Source of the DNA: Stutzerimonas kunmingensis
Lineage (GTDB): Bacteria > Pseudomonadota > Gammaproteobacteria > Pseudomonadales > Pseudomonadaceae
Assembly: GCF_021432085.1 (NCBI RefSeq)
Contig: NZ_CP090366.1
Span: 2,790,001-2,854,000, forward strand
Length of the DNA stretch: 64,000 bases
Reading direction: 5' to 3'
Within the stretch, counting starts at the first letter, position 1, and each line of letters starts with the position of its first letter. The position numbers were made by a program, and so were the translations under genes. Below are positions 50,802 to 61,273 of this stretch, piece after piece. The notes under the pieces are model-generated. The model was not told where the DNA came from. It searched no databases and saw nothing but the letters and a program-made list of their open reading frames with translations.

Positions 50802-53180
50802 CTATTTCCTTAACGTGGCGTTGAACCTTTCTTCCAGGGAGGTGAGGATTTTCTGCATCGCACCGTTCACCTCATCGTCGTTTAGAGTGCGCGATGGGTG
50901 CTGCCAGGTCAAGCCGACTGCCATACTTTTGCTAAGAGGATCAATACCTTTCCCCTGATAGACATCAAATAGCTTGAGGTCTGTCAGGTTCTCGCCCGCA
51001 GCATCACGAATGCAACTCAGGATATCTTCGGCCGCGATCTCCTGCCCGACCAGCACAGCAAGGTCACGCCGGACTTCCGGGAATCGCGACAGCTCCGTGA
51101 AGGAAGGCATCCGCCCCTCGGCAATCTCGCTAAGCTTCAACTCAAACATGTAGACCGGCTGATCGATACCCAGGGTGCTTGCCAGCTCAGGATGGAGACT
51201 CCCAACGAATCCGACCAATCGGCCGTCGCGCTCGATACGCGCGGTCTGCCCCGGGTGCAGTGCCGGATGTTCTCCCGCAACGAAACGATAGACGCCAGCA
51301 TTTCCGGCAAAAGCAAGCAGCGCCTCGACATCTGCCTTGATGTCGTAAAAGTCCACCGCCTCGCGCGAGTTCGTCCAACCCTCTGGCTGACGGCTCCCGG
51401 TTAGCACGCCAGCCAGCATACTTTCCTGCTCAAGCTCTTGTAACTGACCAACAAAGCGCAACCCTGCCTCGAACAGACGCACACGTGGTTGCTGCCGGTT
51501 GAGGTTGTACTGCAGCGCCTTGACCAGCCCTGGCCAAAGCGACGCGCGCATGGCCGCCATATCAGCGGAGATCGGGTTGGCAAGCTGCAACGGCTTCATG
51601 TCAGGACTGAACAGCTCGAACAGCTTGGGATCGATGAAGCTGTAAGTGATCGCCTCCTGATATCCGCGGGCGACCAGTAAACGCCGAAGCAAAGGTAGCT
51701 CGGCACGAGCCTCGGGCTTTGCCTCAGGTGCAAGCCGGGCCTGCGGATAACGCACGGGCAAGCGGTCATAACCATACAGCCGACCCAGCTCTTCGATCAG
51801 ATCGACCTCAAGACTGATATCGAAGCGGTGACTCGGAACACAGACCTGCCAGCGACCTTTAGCCTCTTCGATAACCACCAAGTCTAAGGATGTCAGCAGG
51901 CGCACCACTTCGGCGCCATTCATTTCCAGCCCCAGCATCTGGTTGATGCGCTCAGCGCGCAAAGTTACTGGAGCGACTTTCGGCAAGTCGTCTTCGCTGA
52001 CCACCTCAATGATCGGGCCCGCCTCGCCGCCAACGATATCCAGTAACAGACTCGTTGCACGCTCCATTGCCTGACGGGCGAGCTGCGAGTCGACGCCCCG
52101 CTCGTAGCGATGGGAAGCATCGGTGTGCAAACCGTAGGAACGAGCTTTGCCGGCCAACGCAATGGTGTCGAAAAAGGCACTTTCGAGGAAGATATTCTGG
52201 GTAGCGGTGCTTACGCCGCTGTGCTCTCCACCCATGACACCCGCGATGGCAAGAGCGCGCTGATGGTCTGCAATAACGAGCGTATCCGCACGCAGGGCGA
52301 TCTCCTGACCGTCAAGCAAGACGAGCTTTTCGCCCTCCTCAGCCATCCGAACCCGGATACCGCCCTTGATCTCGGCAAGGTCGAAGGCATGCAGGGGCTG
52401 ACCCAGTTCGAGCATTACGTAGTTGGTTACATCGACGATGGCATCAATGCTACGGATATCGGAGCGGCGCAGACGCTCAACCATCCAAAGCGGCGCCGGG
52501 CGCGACAGATCAACATTACGGACAACACGCCCGAGATAACGCGGGCATGCCTTGGGAGCCAGGACCTCGACTGGGCGTGTGTCGTCATGATGCAAAGGCG
52601 CCACGGTGAATTGCACCGGACTGACCAGTGAGCCATAAATCGCACCAACTTCACGAGCCAAGCCAGCGATGGAGAGGCAGTCACCACGGTTTGGGGTCAA
52701 ACCGATTTCGATACTTGCATCGTCGAGACCGAGATACTCACGAAAATCAGTACCGACCGGCGCATCGCCGGCCAGCTCCATCAGTCCGCTATCGTCACTC
52801 CCCACCTGCAGCTCGGTTTCCGAGCAAAGCATGCCATTGGATTCGATACCGCGGAGCTTGGCCTTCTTGATCTTGAAGTCGCCCGGCAATTGAGCACCGA
52901 TCATTGCAAACGGAATCTTCAGGCCAGGCCGCACGTTCGGGGCTCCGCAGACGACCTGAAAGGTTTCACTTCCATTGCTGACCTGACAGACCCGAAGCTT
53001 GTCGGCATCAGGATGCTGCACGGTTTCGAGGACCTCACCAACAACCACACCGCTGAAGCTGCCAGCAACGGGGGTAACAGCATCCACCTCAAGCCCGACC
53101 ATGGACAGCCGAGCGACCAGCTCCTCGCGGGAGACCTGCGGATTTACCCAGCTCCGCAGCCATTGTTCACTGAATTTCAT
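50802..53180 (-). CDS. pheT: Phenylalanyl-tRNA synthetase beta subunit
   Basis: 792 aa, standard length. A tRNA-binding EMAP-like domain (VGEVLETVQHPDADKLRVCQV) near the amino end, the B3/B4 editing region, B5 domains (DLIEELGRLYGYDRLP), and a carboxy-terminal FDX anticodon-binding domain (FPEVRRDLAVLV) are seen. It pairs with PheS as a heterotetramer to charge tRNA-Phe. Confidence 0.98.
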   Translation of the reverse strand: MKFSEQWLRSWVNPQVSREELVARLSMVGLEVDAVTPVAGSFSGVVVGEVLETVQHPDADKLRVCQVSNGSETFQVVCGAPNVRPGLKIPFAMIGAQLPGDFKIKKAKLRGIESNGMLCSETELQVGSDDSGLMELAGDAPVGTDFREYLGLDDASIEIGLTPNRGDCLSIAGLAREVGAIYGSLVSPVQFTVAPLHHDDTRPVEVLAPKACPRYLGRVVRNVDLSRPAPLWMVERLRRSDIRSIDAIVDVTNYVMLELGQPLHAFDLAEIKGGIRVRMAEEGEKLVLLDGQEIALRADTLVIADHQRALAIAGVMGGEHSGVSTATQNIFLESAFFDTIALAGKARSYGLHTDASHRYERGVDSQLARQAMERATSLLLDIVGGEAGPIIEVVSEDDLPKVAPVTLRAERINQMLGLEMNGAEVVRLLTSLDLVVIEEAKGRWQVCVPSHRFDISLEVDLIEELGRLYGYDRLPVRYPQARLAPEAKPEARAELPLLRRLLVARGYQEAITYSFIDPKLFELFSPDMKPLQLANPISADMAAMRASLWPGLVKALQYNLNRQQPRVRLFEAGLRFVGQLQELEQESMLAGVLTGSRQPEGWTNSREAVDFYDIKADVEALLAFAGNAGVYRFVAGEHPALHPGQTARIERDGRLVGFVGSLHPELASTLGIDQPVYMFELKLSEIAEGRMPSFTELSRFPEVRRDLAVLVGQEIAAEDILSCIRDAAGENLTDLKLFDVYQGKGIDPLSKSMAVGLTWQHPSRTLNDDEVNGAMQKILTSLEERFNATLRK

Positions 53181-53216
53181 CCTGTTCTCCTAATAGTTCG
53201 TTGACGGGCGGCGGTA

Positions 53217-54281
<1,065 letters not shown>

Positions 54282-54331
54282 TTATTGGTCGTCGCCATAC
54301 GCATTTTTGCAAAAGCCCCTTCCAGATACGA

Positions 54332-54364
54332 AATAGGGGAAGAGCACAAGGCTCTTCCCCTATT
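54332..54364 (-). terminator. Attenuator-like hairpin before pheS
   Basis: A perfect 14-bp stem AATAGGGGAAGAGC/GCTCTTCCCCTATT with a 5-nt loop lies between rplT and pheS. A downstream GGAAGGGGCTTTTG can pair with part of it as an alternative fold. This fits attenuation or partial termination of pheST, as known for enteric bacteria. I saw no obvious Phe-rich leader peptide. Confidence 0.6.
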
Positions 54365-54405
54365 GATGACGTTGCAACGAACCCGAGAGTCCGGATTGTC
54401 AGGGC

Positions 54406-54762
54406 TTAAGCCAGAGAAGCTTTGGCTTTCTCGACAATCGCAGCAAACGCCGCTTTTTCGTTCACTGCCAGATCGGCCAGAACCTTGCGATCGATCTCGA
54501 TGGCCGCCTTTTTCAGACCGGCGATCAGACGGCTGTAAGACAGACCGTTAACACGAGCACCAGCATTGATACGAGCGATCCACAGAGCGCGGAACTGACG
54601 CTTGCGCTGACGGCGATCGCGGTAGGCGTACTGGCCAGCCTTGATTACCGCCTGCTTGGCGACGCGGAATACACGCGAACGCGCTCCGTAGTAGCCTTTG
54701 GCGAGTTTCAGAATTTTCTTGTGACGGCGACGGGCAACGACGCCACGCTTAACACGAGCCAT
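54406..54762 (-). CDS. rplT: 50S ribosomal protein L20
   Basis: 118 aa. [55 protein letters not shown] is diagnostic. It binds 23S rRNA early in assembly. It lies in the conserved infC-rpmI-rplT cluster. Confidence 0.98.
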   Translation of the reverse strand: MARVKRGVVARRRHKKILKLAKGYYGARSRVFRVAKQAVIKAGQYAYRDRRQRKRQFRALWIARINAGARVNGLSYSRLIAGLKKAAIEIDRKVLADLAVNEKAAFAAIVEKAKASLA

Positions 54763-54789
54763 GAGTTATTCCTCTGAGTCTTGACCGGA

Positions 54790-54984
54790 TCAACGAACGC
54801 GCAGCATGCGCTCCACTTTTGCAACGTCGGACGGGTGCACTTGCGAGCAACCGCGCAGCTGACGCTTACGCTTGGTGGACATCTTGGTCAGGATGTGGCT
54901 CTTGAAAGCGTGCTTGTGCTTGAAGCCGTTAGCAGTCTTCTTGAAGCGCTTCGCAGCACCACTTTTAGTCTTCATCTTTGGCAT
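54790..54984 (-). CDS. rpmI: 50S ribosomal protein L35
   Basis: 64 aa. [34 protein letters not shown] is the family signature. Highly basic; 27 bp before rplT. Confidence 0.98.
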   Translation of the reverse strand: MPKMKTKSGAAKRFKKTANGFKHKHAFKSHILTKMSTKRKRQLRGCSQVHPSDVAKVERMLRVR

Positions 54985-55046
54985 GTTCGGTACTCCACAT
55001 TGTGGGTGATTACAAATAACCGCAAGGCCTGCCAGTGCCCTGGGGG

Positions 55047-55598
55047 TTACTTTTTCTTCTTGGGAGCGATGACCATGATCAGCTGGCGTCCTTCCATCTT
55101 CGGATGCTGTTCGACCGAGCCATATTCCGCGAGATCGTTTTCGACCCGCTTCAACAGCTCCATCCCCAGCTCCTGATGGGCCATCTCACGGCCACGGAAT
55201 CGCAAAGATACCTTGGCCCTGTCCCCGTCACTCAGGAAACGCACCAGGTTGCGTAGCTTGACCTGGTAGTCCCCTTCTTCCGTCCCTGGACGAAACTTTA
55301 CTTCTTTAACCTGAATCTGCTTCTGGTTTTTCTTCGCCGCAGCAACCTGCTTTTTCTTCTCAAACAGATGCTTGCCGTAATCCATGATCCGACAGACCGG
55401 AGGATTTGCATCGGCGGAAATTTCAACCAGATCCAGCTTGGCTTCTTCAGCTACTTGCAGCGCTTCATCAATCGAGACGATGCCAATCTGCTCGCCGTCA
55501 GCACCAATCAAACGGACCTCACGAGCCGAGATATTCTCGTTGATCGGGGCCTTGGGTGCAGCTCGTTTATCCTGTCTCATTTCACGCTTAATAGTCAT
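55047..55598 (-). CDS. infC: Translation initiation factor IF-3
   Basis: 183 aa. The amino domain [30 protein letters not shown] and carboxy domain [22 protein letters not shown] are present, ending IAPKKKK. It keeps ribosomal subunits apart and proofreads initiation. The ATG at 55598 overlaps the thrS stop as TAATG. In many gammaproteobacteria infC starts with AUU for autocontrol; here an ATG is available, and ATT is the third codon. The true start is therefore not settled. Confidence 0.96.
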   Translation of the reverse strand: MTIKREMRQDKRAAPKAPINENISAREVRLIGADGEQIGIVSIDEALQVAEEAKLDLVEISADANPPVCRIMDYGKHLFEKKKQVAAAKKNQKQIQVKEVKFRPGTEEGDYQVKLRNLVRFLSDGDRAKVSLRFRGREMAHQELGMELLKRVENDLAEYGSVEQHPKMEGRQLIMVIAPKKKK

Positions 55599-57520
55599 TA
55601 CTCCAATTCTTGGCGACCACGCCGGGAAACCGCCTGTGTCAACATCTGCGCGAACTGCTCGAGGGGCATAGAGCCCAGATCGACGCCTTCACGGGTGCGC
55701 ACAGCAACGGATCGTGTCTCAACCTCCCGATCCCCGATAACCAAGAGATAAGGAGTCTTGAGCAAAGTATGCTCGCGGATTTTAAAGCCGATCTTTTCGT
55801 TTCTCAAGTCGCACTTGGCACGAAACCCGCTTTGGACGAGCGTTTTTTCGACTTCAGCGGCAAAAGCGGCCTGCTTGTCGGTGATATTCATGATCACCGC
55901 CTGAGTCGGCGCAAGCCAGGCCGGGAAAGCGCCCTCGTAATGCTCGATCAGAATACCAATGAAACGCTCGAACGAACCGAGGATGGCTCGATGCAGCATG
56001 ACTGGGTGCTGCCGATCATTATTCTCGCTGACATACTCTGCGCCCAGCCGCACCGGAAGATTGAAGTCCAGCTGCAGGGTACCGCACTGCCATACACGAC
56101 CCAGACAATCGCGCAAGGAGAACTCGATCTTGGGGCCATAAAAAGCCCCCTCGCCCGGCTGCAGGTCGTACGGCAGCCCAGCACTTTCGAGCGCCGCCGC
56201 CAGCGCCGCTTCAGCCTTATCCCAAAGCTCATCGGAGCCGACACGCTTCTCGGGCCGGGTCGAGAGCTTCAGCTCGATATCCGAAAAACCGAAATCGGCA
56301 TACACCGCTTGCGTCAGCTTGATGAACGCCGCCGACTCAGCCTGCATCTGCTCTTCGGTGCAGAAGATGTGCGCATCGTCCTGAGTAAAGCCTCGTACTC
56401 GCATGATGCCGTGCAGCGCACCAGACGGCTCATTACGGTGGCAAGCGCCAAATTCGGCTAGCCGCAGCGGCAGCTCGCGATAGCTCTTCAAGCCCTGATT
56501 GTAAACCTGCACATGGCAGGGGCAGTTCATCGGCTTGATCGCGTAATCACGACTTTCCGACTCAGTCGTGAACATGTTTTCGGCGTAGTTCGCCCAATGC
56601 CCGGATTTCTCCCAGAGCACGCGATCAACCACCTGCGGCGTCCTAATTTCCAGGTAACCGTTTTCGCGCTGAACCTGCCGCATGTACTGCTCTAGCACCT
56701 GATACAGCGTCCAACCATTGGGATGCCAGAACACCATCCCAGGCGCCTCTTCCTGGGTATGAAACAGATCCAGACGCTTGCCGATCTTGCGGTGGTCGCG
56801 CTTTTCAGCTTCCTCGATACGCTGGATATAAGCAGCCAGCTGCTTCTTGTCGGCCCAAGCCGTACCGTAGATGCGCTGGAGCTGCTCATTCTTCGCATCT
56901 CCACGCCAGTAGGCACCAGACAGCTTGGTGAGCTTGAAAGACTTCAGAAAGCGTGTATTCGGCACGTGCGGACCACGACACATGTCGACGTACTCTTCGT
57001 GGTAATACAAGCCCATCGCCTGTTCGTCGGGCATATCTTCGACCAGACGAAGCTTGTAATCCTCGCCGCGCGAGGCAAATACATCTATCACCTCCGCTCG
57101 CGGCGTCACCTTCTTGATGACGTCGTAGTCGCGTTCGATCAGCTCTTTCATACGCTGCTCGATGACAGCAACGTCATCGGGAGTGAAAGGACGTTCGTAG
57201 GCGATATCGTAGTAGAAGCCCTCATCAATGACCGGCCCAATGACCATGCGGGCGGTCGGGTAGAGCTGCTTCACAGCATGCCCGATAAGGTGCGCACAGG
57301 AGTGACGAATGATCTCCAGCCCCTCCTCATCCTTCGGCGTGATGATCTGTAGCGCTGCATCTTTTTCAATCAGATCACAAGCATCGACCAGCTTGCCGTC
57401 GACCTTGCCGGCAACGGTCGCCTTGGCGAGGCCAGCACCAATGGACTGAGCCACTTCGGCCACAGTAACCGGATGATCGAACGAACGCTGACTGCCATCG
57501 GGAAGAGTAATGGTGGGCAT
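55598..57520 (-). CDS. thrS: Threonyl-tRNA synthetase
   Basis: 640 aa, standard. TGS domain ([20 protein letters not shown]), the editing domain with [16 protein letters not shown] and the zinc site around [13 protein letters not shown], class II motifs ([11 protein letters not shown], motif 2 [23 protein letters not shown], motif 3 [21 protein letters not shown]), and the anticodon domain. The start at 57520 has AGGAGG upstream; the longer frame is not coding. Confidence 0.98.
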   Translation of the reverse strand: MPTITLPDGSQRSFDHPVTVAEVAQSIGAGLAKATVAGKVDGKLVDACDLIEKDAALQIITPKDEEGLEIIRHSCAHLIGHAVKQLYPTARMVIGPVIDEGFYYDIAYERPFTPDDVAVIEQRMKELIERDYDVIKKVTPRAEVIDVFASRGEDYKLRLVEDMPDEQAMGLYYHEEYVDMCRGPHVPNTRFLKSFKLTKLSGAYWRGDAKNEQLQRIYGTAWADKKQLAAYIQRIEEAEKRDHRKIGKRLDLFHTQEEAPGMVFWHPNGWTLYQVLEQYMRQVQRENGYLEIRTPQVVDRVLWEKSGHWANYAENMFTTESESRDYAIKPMNCPCHVQVYNQGLKSYRELPLRLAEFGACHRNEPSGALHGIMRVRGFTQDDAHIFCTEEQMQAESAAFIKLTQAVYADFGFSDIELKLSTRPEKRVGSDELWDKAEAALAAALESAGLPYDLQPGEGAFYGPKIEFSLRDCLGRVWQCGTLQLDFNLPVRLGAEYVSENNDRQHPVMLHRAILGSFERFIGILIEHYEGAFPAWLAPTQAVIMNITDKQAAFAAEVEKTLVQSGFRAKCDLRNEKIGFKIREHTLLKTPYLLVIGDREVETRSVAVRTREGVDLGSMPLEQFAQMLTQAVSRRGRQELE

Positions 57521-57710
57521 GGCGCCTCCTCTCCTAGTGGTGACCCGTACCAAAGGCCACATGGGTTGGGATGAGCCAGTAAAGCGATTCGGCGAGCACA
57601 CCTGCCGCACAATGGCAGGAGCCTTAGGCTCACCCGACCGAACCGAAGTCACTGGAGGAAAACAAGACTGGCGATGCTTTCAGAAACCCTGACCTCTGAC
57701 AAGCAAGCCA

Positions 57711-57739
57711 AAAAAAAGGGCCGCGTAAGCGACCCTTTT
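57711..57739 (-). terminator. Terminator hairpin beside the left tRNA-Val fragment
   Basis: On the minus strand AAAAGGGTCGC-TTACGCG-GCCCTTTTTTT: a stem with a small mismatch and a strong T run. It probably was the terminator of tRNA-Val before an element inserted. Confidence 0.75.
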
Positions 57740-57740
57740 A

Positions 57741-57793
57741 TTCGAATTGGTAGGCACAATTGGATTCGAACCAACGACCCCCACCATGTCAAG
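57741..57793. repeat. Left attachment repeat of the tRNA-Val element
   Basis: 53 bp identical to 59733-59785, containing the 3' half of tRNA-Val(GAC) up to the anticodon loop. Beyond it the sequence departs (CAGGCCGC). It marks the outer end of a 2-kb element remnant. Confidence 0.93.
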
Positions 57794-57867
57794 CAGGCCG
57801 CAAAAGCGACGGGCACTATACACGGTGCAGCCCCTAGGAACCATCCATTCACACAGGAGGTTTCTAA

Positions 57868-58143
57868 ATGGCAACGATACGTCAGCTTTCCTCAGGGAAC
57901 TGGAATGCACAGGTAAGGGTGCAGGGGAAGCCTGCTCAGTCCAAGACCTTCCCCACCGAGGAAGCAGCACAGCAATGGGCTAGGCAGCAAGAAGCCCTCA
58001 CCAAGGAACACAAGTCGCACACCATCTATTCCCTTGGCATGTCCTATTGCCAAGCCCGCCTCCTGGGGAGAGGAAGCCACAAGCATGCTCTACAAATAGT
58101 GGAGCATCTAGCCAAGGCATTCCCTCAGCCCATCCAAGACATC
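57868..58143 (+). pseudogene. Truncated integrase, amino-terminal arm domain
   Basis: 92 codons: MATIRQLSSGNWNAQVRVQGKPAQSKTFPTEEAAQQWARQQ is the arm DNA-binding domain of phage-type tyrosine recombinases. AGGAGG lies upstream. The rest, including the catalytic domain, was lost at the IS3-family element at 58144, so the element can no longer excise itself. Confidence 0.85.
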
Positions 58144-58161
58144 TGAATCGCCCCGGCTTTC

Positions 58162-59007
58162 CTAGACACTTTCCAAGCTCTGGAAATAGCGCTTTTCAAA
58201 ATCCACTGGCGATAGCTGCATAGCGCTGCTGTGCCGGCGTTTAGGGTTATAAAACATCTCGATGTAATCGAACACATCAGCGCGTGCTTCTTCCCGAGTG
58301 CCGTAGGTTTTCTGTCTGATGCGTTCGGGCTTCAGCAGTTGGAAAAAACTTTCTGCCACGGCATTGTCGTGACAGTTACCGCGCCGGCTCATGCTACTGA
58401 TCAGGTTGTTGGCCTTAAGGAAACTTTGCCAGTCCAAGCTACTGAACTGACTGCCCTGGTCTGAGTGGATCATCACTTCCTGCTTGGGTTTGCGCCGCCA
58501 CACCGCCATCAGTAAGGCATCAATCGCGAGATCGCTGCACATCCGTGGTTTCATCGACCAGCCGACCACTTGGCGTGAAAACAGATCCAGCACCACTGCC
58601 AAGTAAAGCCAGCCTTCATAGGTGCGGATGTAGGTGATGTCAGTAACCCAGACTTTATTGGGCTCAGCGACCTTGAACTGCCTCTCCAGACGGTTGGGCG
58701 AGGCCACTTTCGGCTTGCCACCGTAATAGCCAGGGCGCCGACGATAGCCGGTCTGCGAACGCAGCTTCTCCAACCTCATCAGGCGGGCCACGCGGTGACG
58801 GCCACAGGACTCACCCAACTCACGCAGGTCGTCGTGGATCTTTCGATAGCCGTAAACACCACCACTTTCCAGCCACGCATGCTTGATCAACCCGAGCAGA
58901 CGCTGATCTTCCTTGGCGCGTACGGAGCTAGGCTCGGATAGCCAAGCGTAGTAACCGCTGGGATGCACTTTGAGGGCTTGGCAGAGACGCCGAACCGGAT
59001 ACTCCAC
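58162..59007 (-). CDS. IS3-family transposase OrfB
   Basis: 281 aa integrase-core transposase: WVTDITYIRTYEGWLYLAVVLDLFSR, MIHSDQGSQFSS and NAVAESFFQLLKPERI give D, D and E. The amino-terminal HTH_21-like region is GGVYGYRKIHDDLRELG. Expression probably requires a frameshift from OrfA, as in other IS3 elements. Confidence 0.92.
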   Translation of the reverse strand: MEYPVRRLCQALKVHPSGYYAWLSEPSSVRAKEDQRLLGLIKHAWLESGGVYGYRKIHDDLRELGESCGRHRVARLMRLEKLRSQTGYRRRPGYYGGKPKVASPNRLERQFKVAEPNKVWVTDITYIRTYEGWLYLAVVLDLFSRQVVGWSMKPRMCSDLAIDALLMAVWRRKPKQEVMIHSDQGSQFSSLDWQSFLKANNLISSMSRRGNCHDNAVAESFFQLLKPERIRQKTYGTREEARADVFDYIEMFYNPKRRHSSAMQLSPVDFEKRYFQSLESV

Positions 59008-59033
59008 CGACAGCTTGCTGATGAAGGCGTACT

Positions 59034-59312
59034 TCAGCCGGACTCCTTGGCAAAGTACGCGGCGGCCTTTTTTAGGATGTCTCGCTCTTCGGTCACTCGC
59101 TTGAGTTCAGCACGCAGACGACGCAGTTCGGCCTGCTGATCATCCTCTTGCTGCCGCTTTTCCTGGGGCTTGCTGTAGCGTTTGATCCAGGCATACAGGC
59201 TGTGCACCGACATACCTAACCGCGCTGCCACCTCGGCTACAGGAAGGCCACGCTCGGTCACTTGCTTGACCGCTTCGATTTTGAATTCTTCGGGGTAACG
59301 CTGGTTGCTCAT
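59034..59312 (-). CDS. IS3-family transposase OrfA
   Basis: 92 aa HTH protein: RYPEEFKIEAVKQVTERGLPVAEVAARLGMSVHSLYAWIKRYSKP, followed by a leucine-rich coiled coil ending LKKAAAYFAKESG. It precedes OrfB in the element. Confidence 0.92.
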   Translation of the reverse strand: MSNQRYPEEFKIEAVKQVTERGLPVAEVAARLGMSVHSLYAWIKRYSKPQEKRQQEDDQQAELRRLRAELKRVTEERDILKKAAAYFAKESG

Positions 59313-59455
59313 GGCACCTCCTAATGGGCCTCATTATGAGGCTTGGAGGTGTCTACGAAACTAGGGGCGATTCACGCATAAGGGCTGGCAGTGTCTCGCC
59401 TATGGCATCGGGTAGGCATCAGGTGTAACTCCTCGTATACGAGCTTACAGAGGCT

Positions 59456-59530
59456 CCCCATCGAAGGCACATAGCTCAGTTGGTTAGAGCATCTGAGCGT
59501 AGCGAATCCGGGGCGAACGAAGTGAGGACC
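59456..59530 (+). pseudogene. Inverted tRNA-Val-like fragment
   Basis: 36 bp (59456-59491) equal the leader plus 5' half of the nearby tRNA-Val, on the opposite strand. After a 37-bp unrelated stretch comes CCACC-TTCACTA-GGTGG, an anticodon-arm-like stem whose loop would present CAC, also a Val anticodon. There is no T arm or acceptor 3' strand, so it is not a working tRNA. It may be an element-borne tRNA remnant. Confidence 0.5.
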
Positions 59531-59583
59531 ACCTTCACTAGGTGGGGACATTCCTATATATAACAAAGGCTTAGGTATTGACG

Positions 59584-59645
59584 TTCACACTAGATCGGTG
59601 TGAATGAGGGGATGTCCTTCACACGTTCACATTGCCCAGTGTGAA
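59584..59645. promoter_or_regulatory. Cluster of TTCACAC sites beside the tRNA-Val attachment site
   Basis: The heptamer TTCACAC or close variants occur five times: 59584-59590, inverted at 59598-59604, 59618-59624, 59626-59631 (TTCACA), and inverted at 59639-59645. The spacing and pairs suggest binding sites for the element's integrase arm domain, an excisionase or a repressor. Confidence 0.55.
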
Positions 59646-59685
59646 AAGGGGCTGTAAATTGTAAAGGTTTTCTAGGGACAAACAA

Positions 59686-59713
59686 AAAGGGGAACCCGCT
59701 AGGATTCCCCTTT
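59686..59713 (-). terminator. Terminator of tRNA-Val
   Basis: Stem AAAGGGGAA/TTCCCCTTT with a 10-nt loop, read on the minus strand into CCCCTTTTTG. It lies 27 bp beyond the tRNA 3' end and differs from the terminator at the left repeat, so it was probably brought by the element. Confidence 0.7.
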
Positions 59714-59732
59714 ATGTACCGCGCTAAGCGGC

Positions 59733-59785
59733 TTCGAATTGGTAGGCACAATTGGATTCGAACCAACGACCCCCACCATGTCAAG
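59733..59785. repeat. Right attachment repeat of the tRNA-Val element
   Basis: 53 bp identical to 57741-57793, overlapping the 3' half of the intact tRNA-Val. Confidence 0.93.
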
Positions 59786-59815
59786 GTGGTGCTCTAACCA
59801 ACTGAGCTATGTGCC
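59740..59815 (-). tRNA. tRNA-Val (GAC)
   Basis: A 76-nt cloverleaf starting GGCACATAGCTCAGTTGG. The anticodon stem-loop CCACC-TTGACAT-GGTGG has anticodon GAC. The T arm contains GGTTCGAATCC, and CCA is encoded at the end. Confidence 0.96.
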
Positions 59816-59983
59816 TTCGATGGGGGCGCATTCTAAAGCCAAGAAAAAAAGAGTCAAGCGGTTTTTCTTCTAACTCACTGATATCTGGAAATTTTGAAAA
59901 TTCCTGCTTGCTATGTTGCGACGCTGGCGAGCTACAGGGTCAAGCGCTAGGATGCGTAAAAAATTCAGAACAGAGAATCCAAG

Positions 59984-61267
59984 ATGCCGCACAACAATTA
60001 TCCCGCTTCCTACTACGCAGCGACGGCCAACGCGAAAGTTGTTCGACAAGAACTTCAGGAAAACAAGCAGGCCGACGTGTGCGTGATCGGCGCCGGATAC
60101 ACAGGCCTGTCGACGGCCCTGTTTCTTCTTGAAAAGGGTTTCAGCGTAATCATATTGGAAGCAGCCAAGGTCGGTTTCGGCGCCTCTGGGCGCAATGGCG
60201 GGCAGATCGTCAACAGCTACAGCCGAGACCTTGACAGCATCGAGCGCAGTGCGAGCGCCTCGGCAGCGAAGTTGATCGGGGATATGGCATTCGAAGGCGG
60301 ACGAATTATCCGTGAACGTGTAGCACGCTATGGCATTCAGTGCGACCTGAAAGACGGCGGCGTATTTGCCGCCTTCAATCAGAAGCAGATGCACCACCTC
60401 GAAGCACAGAAGGCCTTGTGGGAAAGATATGGCTACCCGCACCTCGAGCTACTGGATAAACAAGGCATACAGCGAGTGGTCGCTAGCGAGAGCTATGCCG
60501 GAGGTATGCTCGACAAGCAAGGCGGCCATATTCACCCTCTCAATCTGGCACTCGGAGAAGCAGAAGCTGTTGAATCACTGGGAGGCAGCATCTTCGAGCA
60601 ATCCCCCGCGCTTCGCATCGAATATGGCGACGCGCCGCTGGTGCACACTCCAAAGGGGACCGTGCGCGCAAGATTCGTCGTAGTAGCAGGCAACGCCTAT
60701 CTTGGCAATTTGATTCCCGAGCTCGCCGCCAAATCCATGCCTTGCGGCACACAAGTGGTCGCGACGGAGCCACTTGATGATGAACTCGCAAACAGCCTTC
60801 TGCCTCAGGACTATTGCGTAGAGGACTGCAATTATCTGCTTGATTACTACCGGCTCTCAGCGGACAAACGGCTCATCTACGGGGGCGGCGTAGTGTACGG
60901 CGCACGTGATCCCGCCGACATCGAATCGATCATACGGCCCAATATGCTGAAGACCTTTCCGCAGCTGGAAAAAGTGAAGATCGACTTTGCCTGGACAGGC
61001 AATTTCCTGCTGACGCTTTCACGGCTGCCCCAGGTGGGGCGACTGGGCAGCAACATCTACTACTCGCAGGGTTGTAGCGGCCATGGCGTCACCTACACAC
61101 ATGTTGCTGGAAAGGTGATCGCGGAGGCCCTGAGCGGCCAGGCAGAGCGCTTTGATGCGCTCGCCAGCCTGCCTCATTACCCTTTCCCTGGAGGACAGCG
61201 TTTTCAGGTACCGCTCAGCGCTCTCGGAGCGATGTACTACAACCTGCGCGACAGGCTTGGCTTCTGA
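59984..61267 (+). CDS. puuB: Gamma-glutamylputrescine oxidase-type FAD oxidoreductase
   Basis: 427 aa. The FAD-binding fingerprint ADVCVIGAGYTGLSTALFLLEKG near residue 30 and ASGRNGGQIVNSYSRDLD are typical of PuuB/DAO-family enzymes. It opens with the PuuB-like PHNNYPASYYAATAN. It oxidises gamma-glutamylputrescine in putrescine breakdown in the cytoplasm. Other puu genes are not adjacent. Specificity is inferred from family likeness, and a related amine oxidase is possible. Confidence 0.85.
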   Translation: MPHNNYPASYYAATANAKVVRQELQENKQADVCVIGAGYTGLSTALFLLEKGFSVIILEAAKVGFGASGRNGGQIVNSYSRDLDSIERSASASAAKLIGDMAFEGGRIIRERVARYGIQCDLKDGGVFAAFNQKQMHHLEAQKALWERYGYPHLELLDKQGIQRVVASESYAGGMLDKQGGHIHPLNLALGEAEAVESLGGSIFEQSPALRIEYGDAPLVHTPKGTVRARFVVVAGNAYLGNLIPELAAKSMPCGTQVVATEPLDDELANSLLPQDYCVEDCNYLLDYYRLSADKRLIYGGGVVYGARDPADIESIIRPNMLKTFPQLEKVKIDFAWTGNFLLTLSRLPQVGRLGSNIYYSQGCSGHGVTYTHVAGKVIAEALSGQAERFDALASLPHYPFPGGQRFQVPLSALGAMYYNLRDRLGF

Positions 61268-61273
61268 CCGAGA

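Larger units (their letters stand above)
58144..59374 (-). mobile_element. IS3-family insertion sequence in the tRNA-Val element
   Basis: 1231 bp with ends TGAATCGCCCCGGCTTTCCTAGACAC-like at the left and the matching inverted end GGGGCGATTCA at the right. No target duplication is seen (GACATC before, CGCATA after). The ends are related to those of 22743-24054 and to the solo end at 21023, but the transposases differ clearly. Confidence 0.9.
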
